A stretch of 64,000 nucleotides of DNA from Photobacterium chitinilyticum (GCF_004104355.1 NZ_RJLM01000005.1:1-64000); one strand, 5' to 3'. Positions 8,056 through 17,330 are shown, counted from the first letter of the stretch. The notes: a model not told the origin generated them from the sequence alone. A program made the numbers and translations.

Positions 8056-8679
8056 ATGAGAATAATTGCAGCCTGTATTGCGGCGGTATTACTCGCTGGT
8101 TGCGCACAGAAAGTTACTCGTGGGCCGGAGCCTACACCTGAGCCTGAAATTAGTGGTGAAGTGAAACCCACAGAACCTATTGTTACCGGTCCTGAGGTTG
8201 CTCCTGTACCGCAGCCCAAGCCAGAGTTGAAGCCGGCAGTCAAACCGGAACCCAAGCCTAAGCCAACACCAGTTGTGACGAAGACGCAGTATGGAAAGTT
8301 AATTTTGGGTGCAGAGGAATGGGTTTGGTTAGATTCAGCCAAGCAGCATGTAAGAGTTAAAGTGGATTCTGATGTAAAGCTTTCGACAATTGGTGTTTCA
8401 GATATCCAGGAATTTGAACGAGACGGAAATGATTGGATCAAGTTTAAGACCAGTGGACAATCTGTTGAGTTGCCAGTTGAGCGTTGGTTGAAGAACAAAA
8501 ATGGCAGTAAAAATCGCCAAGCTGTAGTAAAGCTACGCGCTAAGCTAGGTGAACTCAATGAGCTTACCGAGTTTGCCCTAACCGCAGGCAAAGGCATTGT
8601 ACTTGGGATTAACTTTATCCGAGATGTAGCCATTGTTGACGGCTCTAGAAAGTATGTTCAGCCGAAGACGAAGAAATAG
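8056..8679 (+). CDS. Proline-rich lipoprotein with degenerate RimK-associated (retropepsin-like) domain
   Basis: 207 residues. The leader MRIIAACIAAVLLAGC ends in a clear lipobox. A long Pro/Glu/Lys linker (about 25-75, repeated EPxPxP/KPEPKPKP units) follows. Then comes a domain beginning GKLILGAEEWVWLD that matches the putative ATP-dependent zinc protease family (PF05618), whose members normally carry a catalytic DTGA. Here the equivalent stretch reads KVDSDVKLSTIG, so the catalytic triplet is altered and the protein may have lost proteolysis. The C-terminal LGINFIRDVAIVDGSRKY matches the family's last strands. The start is chosen at the ATG that begins the signal peptide. The linker would let the domain reach across the periplasm. 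Confidence 0.65.
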   Translation: MRIIAACIAAVLLAGCAQKVTRGPEPTPEPEISGEVKPTEPIVTGPEVAPVPQPKPELKPAVKPEPKPKPTPVVTKTQYGKLILGAEEWVWLDSAKQHVRVKVDSDVKLSTIGVSDIQEFERDGNDWIKFKTSGQSVELPVERWLKNKNGSKNRQAVVKLRAKLGELNELTEFALTAGKGIVLGINFIRDVAIVDGSRKYVQPKTKK

Positions 8680-8697
8680 ACAAGAATAATAGTGCAG

Positions 8698-8720
8698 AAA
8701 GGCGGTAATACCGCCTTTTC
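8698..8720. terminator. Terminator between convergent genes
   Basis: A 10-bp stem (AAAGGCGGTA with its complement, one-base apparent loop that would open in practice) followed by TTTTCG. It can serve both the lipoprotein gene and the DUF2797 gene. Confidence 0.75.
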
Positions 8721-8727
8721 GCTATAG

Positions 8728-9555
8728 TTATAGTGTTTCAACGGTTACTTCGTAACTGGTGAATTTTCGAATGTTAATCACCCCGGTATCGAAGATCAGA
8801 TATTGCCCTTTTATACCTAACAACGTCCCTTCAACGATCGGTGTTTTATCAAAATTATGAGAGCTGATTTTGGTTGGATACTGGGTGACCGGGTATTGGA
8901 TAGTAACCAACTTTTCATCGAGTTGTTCGACGGCATCCTCGCCGTATAAGGCCAAGAGTTCATTGAGCCGCGATTCGATAATCGGGAGCAGTCGAGCAGC
9001 TTCCGTTTTCAGATCAATGTTTTCATTGTCGCCTTTGAGCATGGCACGCCAGTTTGTTTTATCTGCCACCATTTCGGCAAGGGCGATTTCTACTAACCCT
9101 GATATCTGACGCGTCTTAACTTTCAGTATAGCTAGTGCTTGTGTTGCCCCCTGATCAATCCAGCGGGTCGGTAGCTGAGTATGGCGGGTGATCCCTACTT
9201 TTAGACCAGATGTATTAGAAAGGTAGACATAATGAGAAACCATACAGTGGGTATCGCCCCATTCTGGTTCTCGACAAGTCCCTTTCGCATAATGGCAGGT
9301 TTCCGGTTTCATGATGCACATGTCACAGCGGGCCAGTTTTTTCATACAGGGAAAACAGTGCCCTTGGGAGTAGCTTTTCTTTGTTTTCTTGCCACAGGCA
9401 TCACAGAAGATATTACCGGTGTGGGTCAGTTTCAGTGTTTTACCAATCAAAGGGTTTAGCGGTAGAAAATTCTCACCGACAGGCAGTTGGTATTCAACCA
9501 CGTCACCTAACGACGATTTCATTTTTTGTAGTGTACCTAGCATGACTTTGCTCAT
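8728..9555 (-). CDS. DUF2797 protein with zinc-binding cysteine clusters
   Basis: About 275 residues. After a short N-terminal strand region come several Cys pairs: FCDACGKK, CFPCMKKLARCDMC, ETCHYAKGTC and THCMVSHYVY (about residues 44-110). This pattern is typical of DUF2797 and suggests two zinc sites. The middle contains LKVGITRHTQLPTRWIDQGA, which resembles the GIY-YIG-like core reported for this family. The function is unknown; nucleic-acid binding is an inference from the zinc sites. The start is uncertain: ATG 9555 and ATG 9543 (MLGTLQKM) are both plausible and neither has a strong ribosome site. A longer open frame reaches 9642. Confidence 0.7.
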   Translation of the reverse strand: MSKVMLGTLQKMKSSLGDVVEYQLPVGENFLPLNPLIGKTLKLTHTGNIFCDACGKKTKKSYSQGHCFPCMKKLARCDMCIMKPETCHYAKGTCREPEWGDTHCMVSHYVYLSNTSGLKVGITRHTQLPTRWIDQGATQALAILKVKTRQISGLVEIALAEMVADKTNWRAMLKGDNENIDLKTEAARLLPIIESRLNELLALYGEDAVEQLDEKLVTIQYPVTQYPTKISSHNFDKTPIVEGTLLGIKGQYLIFDTGVINIRKFTSYEVTVETL

Positions 9556-9832
9556 ATTGTATTTATGTAGTAGGAATAATTTTATCACTACTATAAGGAA
9601 TATCTGAATAGATCCATTAGACCTTCCGTATCTGTATACCATAAGCCTGCCACTGAGCAGGCTTATAACCAGTGGTAACCTCTTACAAACCCGTCCCAGA
9701 TTGGAGTCGGTGTATTCATTGCTTACATCCTGTAATTGTTAATCAACTGTGATCATTTTTACAGAGTTAACAGTGTTATACCATGCTGATGAAGTCATCT
9801 TTTCAAACATTTACAGTTAAAATCAATAGGCA

Positions 9833-11464
9833 CTAGTTAGCCTTGTATTGGATCCAGCTCTCGTCATCTAATGTTAAGAAAGATGCTTCCCTCACCTCCA
9901 TCATTGTTGTGCCTTGATTCTGCGAAACGATGCCGACTTCATCGAGATTGCGAACAAGGTCATTCAGTTGGAAGGCTCGTCCTGAAAAAATATCGCTTGC
10001 GATAATGTTCCCTAATAAATCGGAGATGGCTAGGTAGCTATTTGGCTGGCTAATTTTCACCTTGTCTCCTTGTATGTTCAGGTTTGGTCCAAAGAGTTTG
10101 ATACCAACCGGAACTCGTGTAATTGCAGTCGTAGGGACTTCTCTCATGCCCTGAATTTGCATTTTGTCACCGCGCATGGCCGCACCATGTTCAGGGACGA
10201 AGATAACAACCAGATTACGGTTCGATTTTTTAAGATTGTTTACAAAGTCATAGAGGTCATCAAGTACATTTTTTTGCTGCTGCTTGTAGCTAATCAAACT
10301 GCTGCCAGTATTGCCACGGATAATACGATTGCCATCATGGGCCGAAATTGAATTATATAAAGTGACGGTGGGACGTGAATCGTTTTGACTGCCCTGGGAG
10401 AGCCACTGGTTTAATACAGAAGCATCGCGGTAAATACTCGAACCATCGAAACTTTTCTGATAAGGCGATAGATTTTCAAGGTCAACAGCAGGAGAGATAA
10501 TCCCTAGATTGTTATTGATGTGGGTCATGAAGTTACCGAACTGGCCGTTATGATTGAGGAGCAATTCATTTTCGAAGCCCAGTTGAGCCAGGTTATCAAA
10601 TAATAAGCATTGTTTGTTGCTTGAGGTGTCAAATAGAGTCGTATGTTCTTGTTGACCACAGCTGGCTCTCAGAAGACGGATGACAGCGGGGCCGCTGTAA
10701 GCGGTGGCAGAGTTGAAATTTTCAAACAGGATATCAAACTCTTGTAATAGAGGGTGAGCGATCTGTCCTGTCAGATCCAGATCATCCCAGGCAACTGAGC
10801 AGATGTTCAACAGAAGGATATCGAAATTATGCTCGAGGTTAAGTCCACTATGTAATGTTGATATTTTTTGTGCTTCGTTATCGAAAAAGGCTTTACGGTA
10901 CTGGTTCAAAGCAATGTCATCAATAACATCAGGTAGTGTTAGGTTTGATAACTCTTGTTCAAGTGTTGTGATTTTCTCAATCTTAACTTGAGGAACTTTT
11001 GCATGTACAGAAAGAGGCTGTTCTGTATGGTTGAAACTAAAAAACAGCATAGTGACCATGACTAGAGTGGTTACTCGAAATATTTGATTGGCAAAGTAAT
11101 AGCCGATAATGATCAGGCCAGATAAAATCATAATATCTAGAGATATAAACCGAGAAGCCAGCTCGAGTAAATAGAGAGTGTCAAACTGAAGCAATTGGGA
11201 CAGTTGTTCTGTAAGCCGGTTTAACGGGGGCAAAAAAGAATCAAAGTAGAAAAGCCACAGGCCGATAACTATACCAATGCAGTTTCTGGCGATTCTCAGC
11301 CCTCTGTGTGATACAGGGATCAGTAGAAAAGAGAAAAATGCAAAATTGTAGAGAACAGAAAAGCCGATTATGCCTTTGAATTTGAGGGCGAACTTGATCA
11401 GAAAGTAGATATTCCACCAGCCCAGAGACCAAACCGCTTTCTCGCTAAGTTGTTTAGTTGTCAT
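9833..11464 (-). CDS. bcsG: Cellulose phosphoethanolamine transferase
   Basis: 543 residues. Four or five N-terminal membrane helices (to about 160) are followed by a periplasmic alkaline-phosphatase-like domain. It aligns well with E. coli BcsG: NICSVAWDD (conserved Cys), NSATAYSGPAVIRLLRASCG (nucleophile Ser in YSGP), SAHDGN and VPEHGAAMRGDK (zinc His ligands) are all present. The enzyme moves phosphoethanolamine from phosphatidylethanolamine onto nascent cellulose, so the polymer made here is predicted to be pEtN-cellulose. It is the last gene of bcsEFG, 24 bases after bcsF. The opening MTTKQLSEKAVWSLGWWNIYFLIKF is typical. Confidence 0.95.
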   Translation of the reverse strand: MTTKQLSEKAVWSLGWWNIYFLIKFALKFKGIIGFSVLYNFAFFSFLLIPVSHRGLRIARNCIGIVIGLWLFYFDSFLPPLNRLTEQLSQLLQFDTLYLLELASRFISLDIMILSGLIIIGYYFANQIFRVTTLVMVTMLFFSFNHTEQPLSVHAKVPQVKIEKITTLEQELSNLTLPDVIDDIALNQYRKAFFDNEAQKISTLHSGLNLEHNFDILLLNICSVAWDDLDLTGQIAHPLLQEFDILFENFNSATAYSGPAVIRLLRASCGQQEHTTLFDTSSNKQCLLFDNLAQLGFENELLLNHNGQFGNFMTHINNNLGIISPAVDLENLSPYQKSFDGSSIYRDASVLNQWLSQGSQNDSRPTVTLYNSISAHDGNRIIRGNTGSSLISYKQQQKNVLDDLYDFVNNLKKSNRNLVVIFVPEHGAAMRGDKMQIQGMREVPTTAITRVPVGIKLFGPNLNIQGDKVKISQPNSYLAISDLLGNIIASDIFSGRAFQLNDLVRNLDEVGIVSQNQGTTMMEVREASFLTLDDESWIQYKAN

Positions 11465-11488
11465 GATATGTCCACATCCATGCTTTGG

Positions 11489-11650
11489 TTACAATGCATC
11501 ATCTTTGTGTTTGTATTTTTCAAAGTAGCTAAGCTGCCTGCTTAACCATTTCTGACGTATTTTAGTTATCAGTGCTTTGGTGAAAAATCCCAGAACAAAC
11601 CCTAATGCAGCTGTGATTGAGACTGTCAGGATAAAGTCGACTAAGTTCAT
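11489..11650 (-). CDS. bcsF: BcsF small membrane protein
   Basis: 53 residues with one transmembrane helix (about 4-26) and a basic cytoplasmic tail (ITKIRQKWLSRQLSYFEKYKHK). In E. coli the equivalent BcsF recruits BcsE to the membrane and aids BcsG. The ATG at 11650 is chosen because it overlaps the bcsE stop by four bases (translational coupling) and has AAAAGG upstream. A longer frame back to 11689 would run inside bcsE. Identification rests on position between bcsE and bcsG plus topology, because sequence similarity in this family is low. Confidence 0.85.
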   Translation of the reverse strand: MNLVDFILTVSITAALGFVLGFFTKALITKIRQKWLSRQLSYFEKYKHKDDAL

Positions 11651-13191
11651 GGCAATACCTTTTGAGAGGAACGCTCTAAAGGAACGCATCGCGCATAGGC
11701 ACGAGTTTGGCTTTTCTTCGTTGGCGGTTCATTGGTGGAGGAAATTTGTTTAGTGATTGATCTTAGTTCTTTAGTAAATGGAATTGCAGTTGTCTGGGCA
11801 CGGTCAAGTACCTCATGAATATCAATAGGCTTGACATAAACCGTATGACTTGCAAACAATTCATTAATGTTTATGTTGAATATATTATTTAGTGCGATGT
11901 CAACATCATTGGCTCGAACAGCACTCAGGAAGATATAAATTGCATCTTCACAAGGTGTGAGAAGATCGCCATCACGGCGAAGGTTGCACAATGAAATACA
12001 ATCTCTAGCACTAATTGTTGGCAATAAGTCTAACCGTATGAGGGCAAAGTCCATCGATAGGTTTATGTGTCGGGAAACAAGAGACTTTACATGGTGAGTG
12101 AATTGTTCTATTCCGGTTAAACCAGAAAAGTCGTAACTTGGGCGTAAACAGAGAAGCTCTTCGTACCGCGCAGGTAGCTGATGTATATAAACTTGGTTTT
12201 GTATTGCAGCTATTTGGCTTAGGAAATGTGAGAAAGAAAGTTCCACAGGAACAATGAGGTTGATCCCTGAGTCTAAGAGAAATCGTTCATCGCTATAGCA
12301 GATACACTGAACGATTTCTCTCACGACAAGCTTTAATTCATTGCCGCGATGTATGCGAAGCTGATAAGCCTGGCGAGAGATTATCTCAATATCGTCATCG
12401 GTGAGGCATGGTAGAACAATGGTCGCGTGTTTTTTTGTTGAGGCTACTTGCAATAGTTGTTCGAGCGAATCGTAGACGTTAAATCGCTCAGGTGCTGTTT
12501 CGTTATCTTTTAATAGCGTTGTAAGCGTTAATACTTCACTGCTGTCACCAGTAAGGATGGTGTCGTTTTGAGTGAGAGGATGCTCTTTGTTGTCTATAAG
12601 GGTGTATGTCGCGACTTCCGGATCAAAATGATAACTGGTATTGGTAACGATACCGTTAACAGTATGGGAGTATAGAATAGTATAAAGGTAATGTGAGTCT
12701 AACGAGCCGTTGATGACTGACACACTTCCTATTTGGTTGCTATGGGTATTCAGTATAGAAAAGAGCTGGCTATTTTTATGAGTATCATAGATGCAAAAAT
12801 ATATAGTTATGTTAGATTGACTTAACCAACCATTTAAGCGTGAAAAAACTTGGAATAGATGCTCTTTATTATCAGGTAAGAATAAATATTCCTCAGATAG
12901 CACATATAAGTCAGCATTTGAAATAAGTGGGATTCGCTCTATGTCATCGAGTAATTTATCGATATTCTTAAGGCCATGTTTTGTGCTTTTCAAAAAAAAA
13001 GTATCATTATAAAAATCGAATAATTTCTCGTCGTTCTCTACAGGAAATAGACTTTTGTAGTAATCGCGAGCTATGTTAACTAGTAAAATATTACTATCAG
13101 GATTAGCCATGCTTGGCCCTTTTAGATGACAAGGGCTTGCTAGTAGCATATTAATCACATCATGATTTTCTGAAATAATAAAATTTATCAT
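11647..13191 (-). CDS. bcsE: Cellulose biosynthesis protein BcsE, c-di-GMP-binding GIL-domain protein
   Basis: 514 residues. The C-terminal half carries the GIL domain: QAYQLRIHRGNELKLVVRE (near 285), DERFLLDSGINLIVP, and the c-di-GMP-binding RxGD motif as LRRDGDLL (near 410), matching the E. coli RTGD. The N-terminal half is a diverged, NTPase-like regulatory region. BcsE raises cellulose output by supplying c-di-GMP to the synthase complex and binds BcsR/BcsQ and BcsF. It is the first gene of bcsEFG and is divergent from bcsRQABZC. The start at 13191 is the longest; a later Met (about residue 28, MANPDSNILLVN) is also possible. Confidence 0.9.
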   Translation of the reverse strand: MINFIISENHDVINMLLASPCHLKGPSMANPDSNILLVNIARDYYKSLFPVENDEKLFDFYNDTFFLKSTKHGLKNIDKLLDDIERIPLISNADLYVLSEEYLFLPDNKEHLFQVFSRLNGWLSQSNITIYFCIYDTHKNSQLFSILNTHSNQIGSVSVINGSLDSHYLYTILYSHTVNGIVTNTSYHFDPEVATYTLIDNKEHPLTQNDTILTGDSSEVLTLTTLLKDNETAPERFNVYDSLEQLLQVASTKKHATIVLPCLTDDDIEIISRQAYQLRIHRGNELKLVVREIVQCICYSDERFLLDSGINLIVPVELSFSHFLSQIAAIQNQVYIHQLPARYEELLCLRPSYDFSGLTGIEQFTHHVKSLVSRHINLSMDFALIRLDLLPTISARDCISLCNLRRDGDLLTPCEDAIYIFLSAVRANDVDIALNNIFNININELFASHTVYVKPIDIHEVLDRAQTTAIPFTKELRSITKQISSTNEPPTKKSQTRAYARCVPLERSSQKVLP

Positions 13192-13695
13192 AATTTATAT
13201 GGCTTTATACTCATTCACTGTTCTGTGACAAGCCTTACTTAGGCTATTTCATAACAAGGTTGGTCATGAAATTCTCAAGTGAGGGCCGAAGCGTGACCAT
13301 TTATAACCAAATTGTGAAAGCAAATTATTGTCAATAATCCTAGTACTTGGATCGCAAGTTGGTCAATATTCAGCAAGATAAACTTAAGATGGAGATGATA
13401 AGGCCTAGAATGGTGTTTCGTGTATCAGAGGTGAAACACATAGTCTCAGTTCTTGACTGAACATGTGAAGGAAACAAGGAAGGTGCCTTGAATGACAACG
13501 GTATTTTTACTTTGCGTAATAAAAAAATGCAATAAAAATCTTTGATTGTGGCTGTTTTATTAACTTCTGCTATTCTTATTATGTTGATAAATATGATTAT
13601 AAAATGTTGATATAGACAATTAACTATTTAATGATGATTTCAGATAATGTCTATTCTTGTTTTCTTTTTAAAGTTCATTTTAACTATAAAGTGTT
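13192..13695. promoter_or_regulatory. Divergent control region of the cellulose locus
   Basis: 504 AT-rich bases separate bcsE (leftward) from bcsR (rightward), so both promoters and any operators lie here. There is a 7-bp inverted repeat (GTGTTTC at 13413-13419 and GAAACAC at 13433-13439). A tiny 23-codon frame begins at 13266 behind an AAGG, but it has no other support. The right 150 bases are strongly A/T-rich, as expected for H-NS- or regulator-bound promoter DNA. The regulator cannot be named from sequence. Confidence 0.55.
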
Positions 13696-13878
13696 ATGGA
13701 TATTGAATCAGATCTTTTTTATATAGCATCATCATACCATCTGGATGGGTTCGAGTATGAGGAGTTCGCCGATAACGAGAGGGTGTGCACTATTAACGCT
13801 CGTTGGGGGGTTTTTGGCGAAGAGAAAAAATTCCATCCTAGGTTAGGGAATGAAACAATAGAAACTAAAAAGCCATAA
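13696..13878 (+). CDS. bcsR: BcsR-like cellulose regulator
   Basis: 60 residues. The segment SSYHLDGFEYEEFADNER followed by ARWGVFGEE follows the BcsR pattern (F-x-LP-x-L-x-Y-x-DI-xxx-ER then RWPLLxE). The tail is hydrophilic and unlike other BcsR proteins. In E. coli BcsR binds BcsQ and BcsE and is needed for assembly of a working synthase. It lies 25 bases before bcsQ in the expected order. The ribosome site is weak. Identification is from the short motif and context. Confidence 0.75.
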   Translation: MDIESDLFYIASSYHLDGFEYEEFADNERVCTINARWGVFGEEKKFHPRLGNETIETKKP

Positions 13879-13903
13879 TTTAGTCTTCGAAAGGTCTCTA
13901 TAG

Positions 13904-14710
13904 ATGAAATTAATTGCTGTCTCTGGGTTAAAAGGAGGGGTTGGTGCATCCTCTGTTGCAGCTAATCTTACTTGTGGGTTTAACCAACTTGATAGAAAAG
14001 TAGCTATTGTTGATTTGGATTTGCGTAACTTTATTCGTGTTTATTTCTCAATGATAATGACGGAAGAGGATGGTTGGGCTGTCCGAGTAAATCAAGGTGA
14101 TGATTGGGCACTTGCTTTTTACCAAAGCCCGGCAGGGGTTTATTTCCTTCCATTTGGTGAACGTGGCCAGTTTGCTCCTGGTCGGGAAGGAAGTAACAGG
14201 TATATCGGCAGCTTTTCTGATACATCATCAGTTTATAAGCTGTCGGATAACTTTTTCTCTGAGATGCTGGCGTCTCTTGCCAGTCAATTTGACTACGTTA
14301 TTCTTCATCTGCCTGTTGTTACTTTTTCTTCTGATCACATGAAGTTGCTTCAGTCTTTGCATGCAGTTATCGATCTGCATTTGGTTGTTATTAACCCTGA
14401 TACGGCTTGTTATTCAATTCTCAATACACAGGGAGAAAAAGTTAGTCAGTTTCCAAAACTGAAACTTCTCTCGAACAAATATTTTTCGAATAGCGAAGTG
14501 AGCAGTGATTTTTCTTTTTATATGAAAAAAGTATGGGGTGAATTACTAGTTTCAAATCCGATACATTTTGATGAAGCCCTTGCAGAAGCTACCGCAAGTC
14601 TGCAGACCGTCGGTTGTTATTCGCCAGCTAGTTTGGCTGCAGCAGAATTTAAAACGCTAGCACTATGGACTATTGCGACCCTTACTCGTAATGAAGGTGA
14701 CTATGTTTAG
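13904..14710 (+). CDS. bcsQ: BcsQ, MinD/ParA-like ATPase of cellulose synthesis
   Basis: 268 residues. The N-terminus MKLIAVSGLKGGVGASSVAANL is a deviant Walker A motif (KGGVGxSS), and AIVDLDLRN gives the Walker A-prime Asp. These define the MinD/ParA/SIMIBI class. In E. coli BcsQ localises the cellulose machinery at the pole and forms a complex with BcsR and BcsE. The gene is followed directly by bcsA, whose start overlaps its last codons by eight bases, indicating coupled translation. Confidence 0.92.
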   Translation: MKLIAVSGLKGGVGASSVAANLTCGFNQLDRKVAIVDLDLRNFIRVYFSMIMTEEDGWAVRVNQGDDWALAFYQSPAGVYFLPFGERGQFAPGREGSNRYIGSFSDTSSVYKLSDNFFSEMLASLASQFDYVILHLPVVTFSSDHMKLLQSLHAVIDLHLVVINPDTACYSILNTQGEKVSQFPKLKLLSNKYFSNSEVSSDFSFYMKKVWGELLVSNPIHFDEALAEATASLQTVGCYSPASLAAAEFKTLALWTIATLTRNEGDYV

Positions 14711-17330
14711 CTTTATTACAGGGAAATTATTTAATCCCTTGGTTATTGAAGACTTCTACCGCCACCTTTCATTGTATACGGGGAGTGAGTCGCCTTCGGT
14801 TTTGGGTAAGCTTGTACTGTTTATCTGGTTTTGCCTGTGTTCTTTTGTTTTAAGGCCAACAATTTTCGGGATTCAGACCTGGACGCTGCCACTTTCCCTT
14901 TTTCCACATGTAAACTTCTTAAGGCCCAAGTTATTGGATTCTTTACGATGTCTGATCCAGGCGCTATGGCTGTTATCAATAAAACAGCGTCGGCCAAATC
15001 GAGACAGCGTACAAAATGGGAGTCGGCAGGGCACGATCCGCAATTTCGTTTGGATAGGGTTTCGACGATTGTTAGGGCTACCAATGTCCTCGGTGCATTC
15101 GGCTATTGACTGGATTGAAAGACTCGCTGAAAAAAAGACTGAAAAAACAAGTTCTAATTGCAAGTCTGCAAGGCTGGACATGTCAAAGATATTACTGACT
15201 GTTCTGATTGGTTTGCTTTCGTTGCTGTGCCTTTCTGTCCCTTTTGGGTGGCAGGCGCAAGTTATCTTTGTGCTGCTGTTGTGGTCAATGGCAATGTTGA
15301 TACGTCGCCTGCCGGGGCGTGTACCCAATTTATTATTGATTATTCTTTCTGTTACTGTTTCGTGTCGATATATCTGGTGGCGTTATACCTCAACACTAAA
15401 TTGGGATGATTCTGTTGACCTGTCGCTAGGGATCATACTGCTGATGGCGGAAAGTTATTCTTGGCTTGTATTGATATTGGGTTATTTTCAGAATGTCTGG
15501 CCATTGAAGCGTAAACCGATACCGTTGCCGAAGGATGTGTCTCAATGGCCAACGATTGATTTAATGATTCCGACTTATAATGAAAATTTGGATGTTATTA
15601 AGACAACGGTTCTGGCTGCATTAGGTGTGGATTGGCCAAAGCATAAACTCAACATTTATATATTGGATGACGGAAAACGAGATGAATTCAAGGCTTACGC
15701 GAAAGAAGTGGGGGTTCATTATATTCGTCGCCCAACTAATGAATATGCGAAAGCAGGTAATCTTAACTATGCCTTGAAACACTCTCAGGGTGAGTACATT
15801 GCGATTTTTGATTGCGATCATGTCCCGACAAGGGCTTTCTTCCAGATCACAATGGGGGGCTTTCTGAAAGATGATAAGTTAGCGTTGGTACAGACGCCGC
15901 ATCACTTTTTCTCTCCGGACCCGTTTGAAAGAAACTTGGCAAATTTTCGAGATGTACCGAGTGAAGGAAACCTATTTTATGGTTTGGTACAGGATGGAAA
16001 TGACATGTGGGATGCGACCTTTTTCTGCGGATCCTGTGCGGTATTGCGTCGTTCTGCACTCGAAGAGATTGGGGGAGTTGCAGTCGAAACGGTGACTGAG
16101 GATGCCCACACATTTTTGAAGTTACACCGCCTTGGTTATCGTTCTGCATACTTAAGGCAGCCAGTATCAGCGGGCTTAGCGACCGAATCGTTATCGGCCC
16201 ATGTTGGTCAGAGGATTCGCTGGGCGAGGGGGATGGCCCAGATTTTCAGATTGGATAACCCACTAATGGGGAAAGGGTTGAAGTGGCCGCAAAGACTCTG
16301 CTATCTCAATGCAATGCTGCATTTTTTATCGGGAATTCCCCGAATAATCTTCCTTGTTGCACCGCTGGCATTTTTGGTATTTCAGTCTCACATTATTTAT
16401 GCCCCAGCTTTAGTTATCGTATTGTACGTTTTTCCTCATATGGTGCATGCGAGCCTCACTAATTCAAGAATTCAAGGTAAGTATCGTCATTCTTTCTGGG
16501 GTGAAGTTTATGAAACGGTACTGGCATGGTATATCGCTCGGCCGACTACAGTTGCACTGTTTGCACCAGAAAAAGGCAAGTTCAATGTCACTGAAAAAGG
16601 GGGGCTAATTGAACAGGCACATTTTGATTGGAACATATCCAAGCCATATCTTGTGCTAATCGGCATGAACGTTATTGGTGTCAGCTTTGGGGTATATCGA
16701 CTTAGTTGGGGCCCTGCCGACGAAATGGCAACTACAGCACTTAATCTGTTATGGACGTTTTATAACTTGTTTATTCTTGGGGGGGCAATTGCCGTTGCAG
16801 CAGAAGCGAAGCAAGTTCGTAGGAATCACCGTATTGAAGTTGATATACCTGCTGTGGTTCGGATGCATACAGGGCACCTGTATCCAATAACCATGGTTGA
16901 TTTTTCGCTGGGGGGGCTACGAGTTAAAGCGGCAGATAATAGTATTTTTGACGGGCAGTCAGAGGTTGAAGTGACACTGCGGCGTTCGTCGGAGGATATT
17001 ACGTTTAAGTGCCGTGTAATGTATCGAGAGGAGAGTAGTGTTGGTCTCCAGCTTAATGCTATGACAACAAAGCAAGAAATTGATTATGTCCAGTGTACAT
17101 TTGCCAGGGCGGATAATTGGTTGATATGGAAGCAGCAATATGAAGTCGATCAGCCAATGAATAGTTTTAAGAGTGTCCTTCTCGTTGGTATTAAAGGGTA
17201 CGAAAGGTTACTGGAGAATAGTCCAAGGGCCGTCAACAAGGTCTACCACGCTATAAGGACATTTATCAGTGTTCTCTTTGGGTATGTGTCGTCATTTAGA
17301 CCAAGATTTGTGCAGTTGAAGGATTATTAA
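14703..17330 (+). CDS. bcsA: Cellulose synthase catalytic subunit (UDP-forming)
   Basis: 875 residues. It is an inner-membrane GT2 synthase that polymerises glucose from UDP-glucose and threads the chain out. Motifs in order: LDDG near 320, DCDH near 369, FFCGSC, TED near 466, and QRIRW near 502, the Q/RxxRW chain-end site. All GT-A catalytic residues are present. The C-terminal PilZ domain has RRNHR (near 705) and DFSLGGLRV, both needed to bind c-di-GMP and release the gating loop. Multiple membrane helices flank the catalytic domain. The start at 14703 has an AAGGTG ribosome site and overlaps bcsQ; an upstream in-frame codon at 14673 is less likely. The N-terminal extension of about 140 residues is typical of type II BcsA. 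Confidence 0.97.
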   Translation: MFSFITGKLFNPLVIEDFYRHLSLYTGSESPSVLGKLVLFIWFCLCSFVLRPTIFGIQTWTLPLSLFPHVNFLRPKLLDSLRCLIQALWLLSIKQRRPNRDSVQNGSRQGTIRNFVWIGFRRLLGLPMSSVHSAIDWIERLAEKKTEKTSSNCKSARLDMSKILLTVLIGLLSLLCLSVPFGWQAQVIFVLLLWSMAMLIRRLPGRVPNLLLIILSVTVSCRYIWWRYTSTLNWDDSVDLSLGIILLMAESYSWLVLILGYFQNVWPLKRKPIPLPKDVSQWPTIDLMIPTYNENLDVIKTTVLAALGVDWPKHKLNIYILDDGKRDEFKAYAKEVGVHYIRRPTNEYAKAGNLNYALKHSQGEYIAIFDCDHVPTRAFFQITMGGFLKDDKLALVQTPHHFFSPDPFERNLANFRDVPSEGNLFYGLVQDGNDMWDATFFCGSCAVLRRSALEEIGGVAVETVTEDAHTFLKLHRLGYRSAYLRQPVSAGLATESLSAHVGQRIRWARGMAQIFRLDNPLMGKGLKWPQRLCYLNAMLHFLSGIPRIIFLVAPLAFLVFQSHIIYAPALVIVLYVFPHMVHASLTNSRIQGKYRHSFWGEVYETVLAWYIARPTTVALFAPEKGKFNVTEKGGLIEQAHFDWNISKPYLVLIGMNVIGVSFGVYRLSWGPADEMATTALNLLWTFYNLFILGGAIAVAAEAKQVRRNHRIEVDIPAVVRMHTGHLYPITMVDFSLGGLRVKAADNSIFDGQSEVEVTLRRSSEDITFKCRVMYREESSVGLQLNAMTTKQEIDYVQCTFARADNWLIWKQQYEVDQPMNSFKSVLLVGIKGYERLLENSPRAVNKVYHAIRTFISVLFGYVSSFRPRFVQLKDY

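Noticed and set aside
8013-8633. 206-residue minus-strand frame opposite the proline-rich lipoprotein
   Set aside because: It mirrors the repetitive Pro-rich coding sequence; low-complexity Gly/Ser translation with no start context.
13266-13337. 23-codon frame in the bcs control region
   Set aside because: It has an AAGG upstream but no other support; too short to separate from chance.
14673-14702. Upstream start for bcsA
   Set aside because: No ribosome site; ATG 14703 has a good one and the typical short overlap with bcsQ.
14873-15328. 151-residue minus-strand frame opposite bcsA
   Set aside because: Shadow of bcsA; no motif, no ribosome site, wholly inside a well-supported gene.
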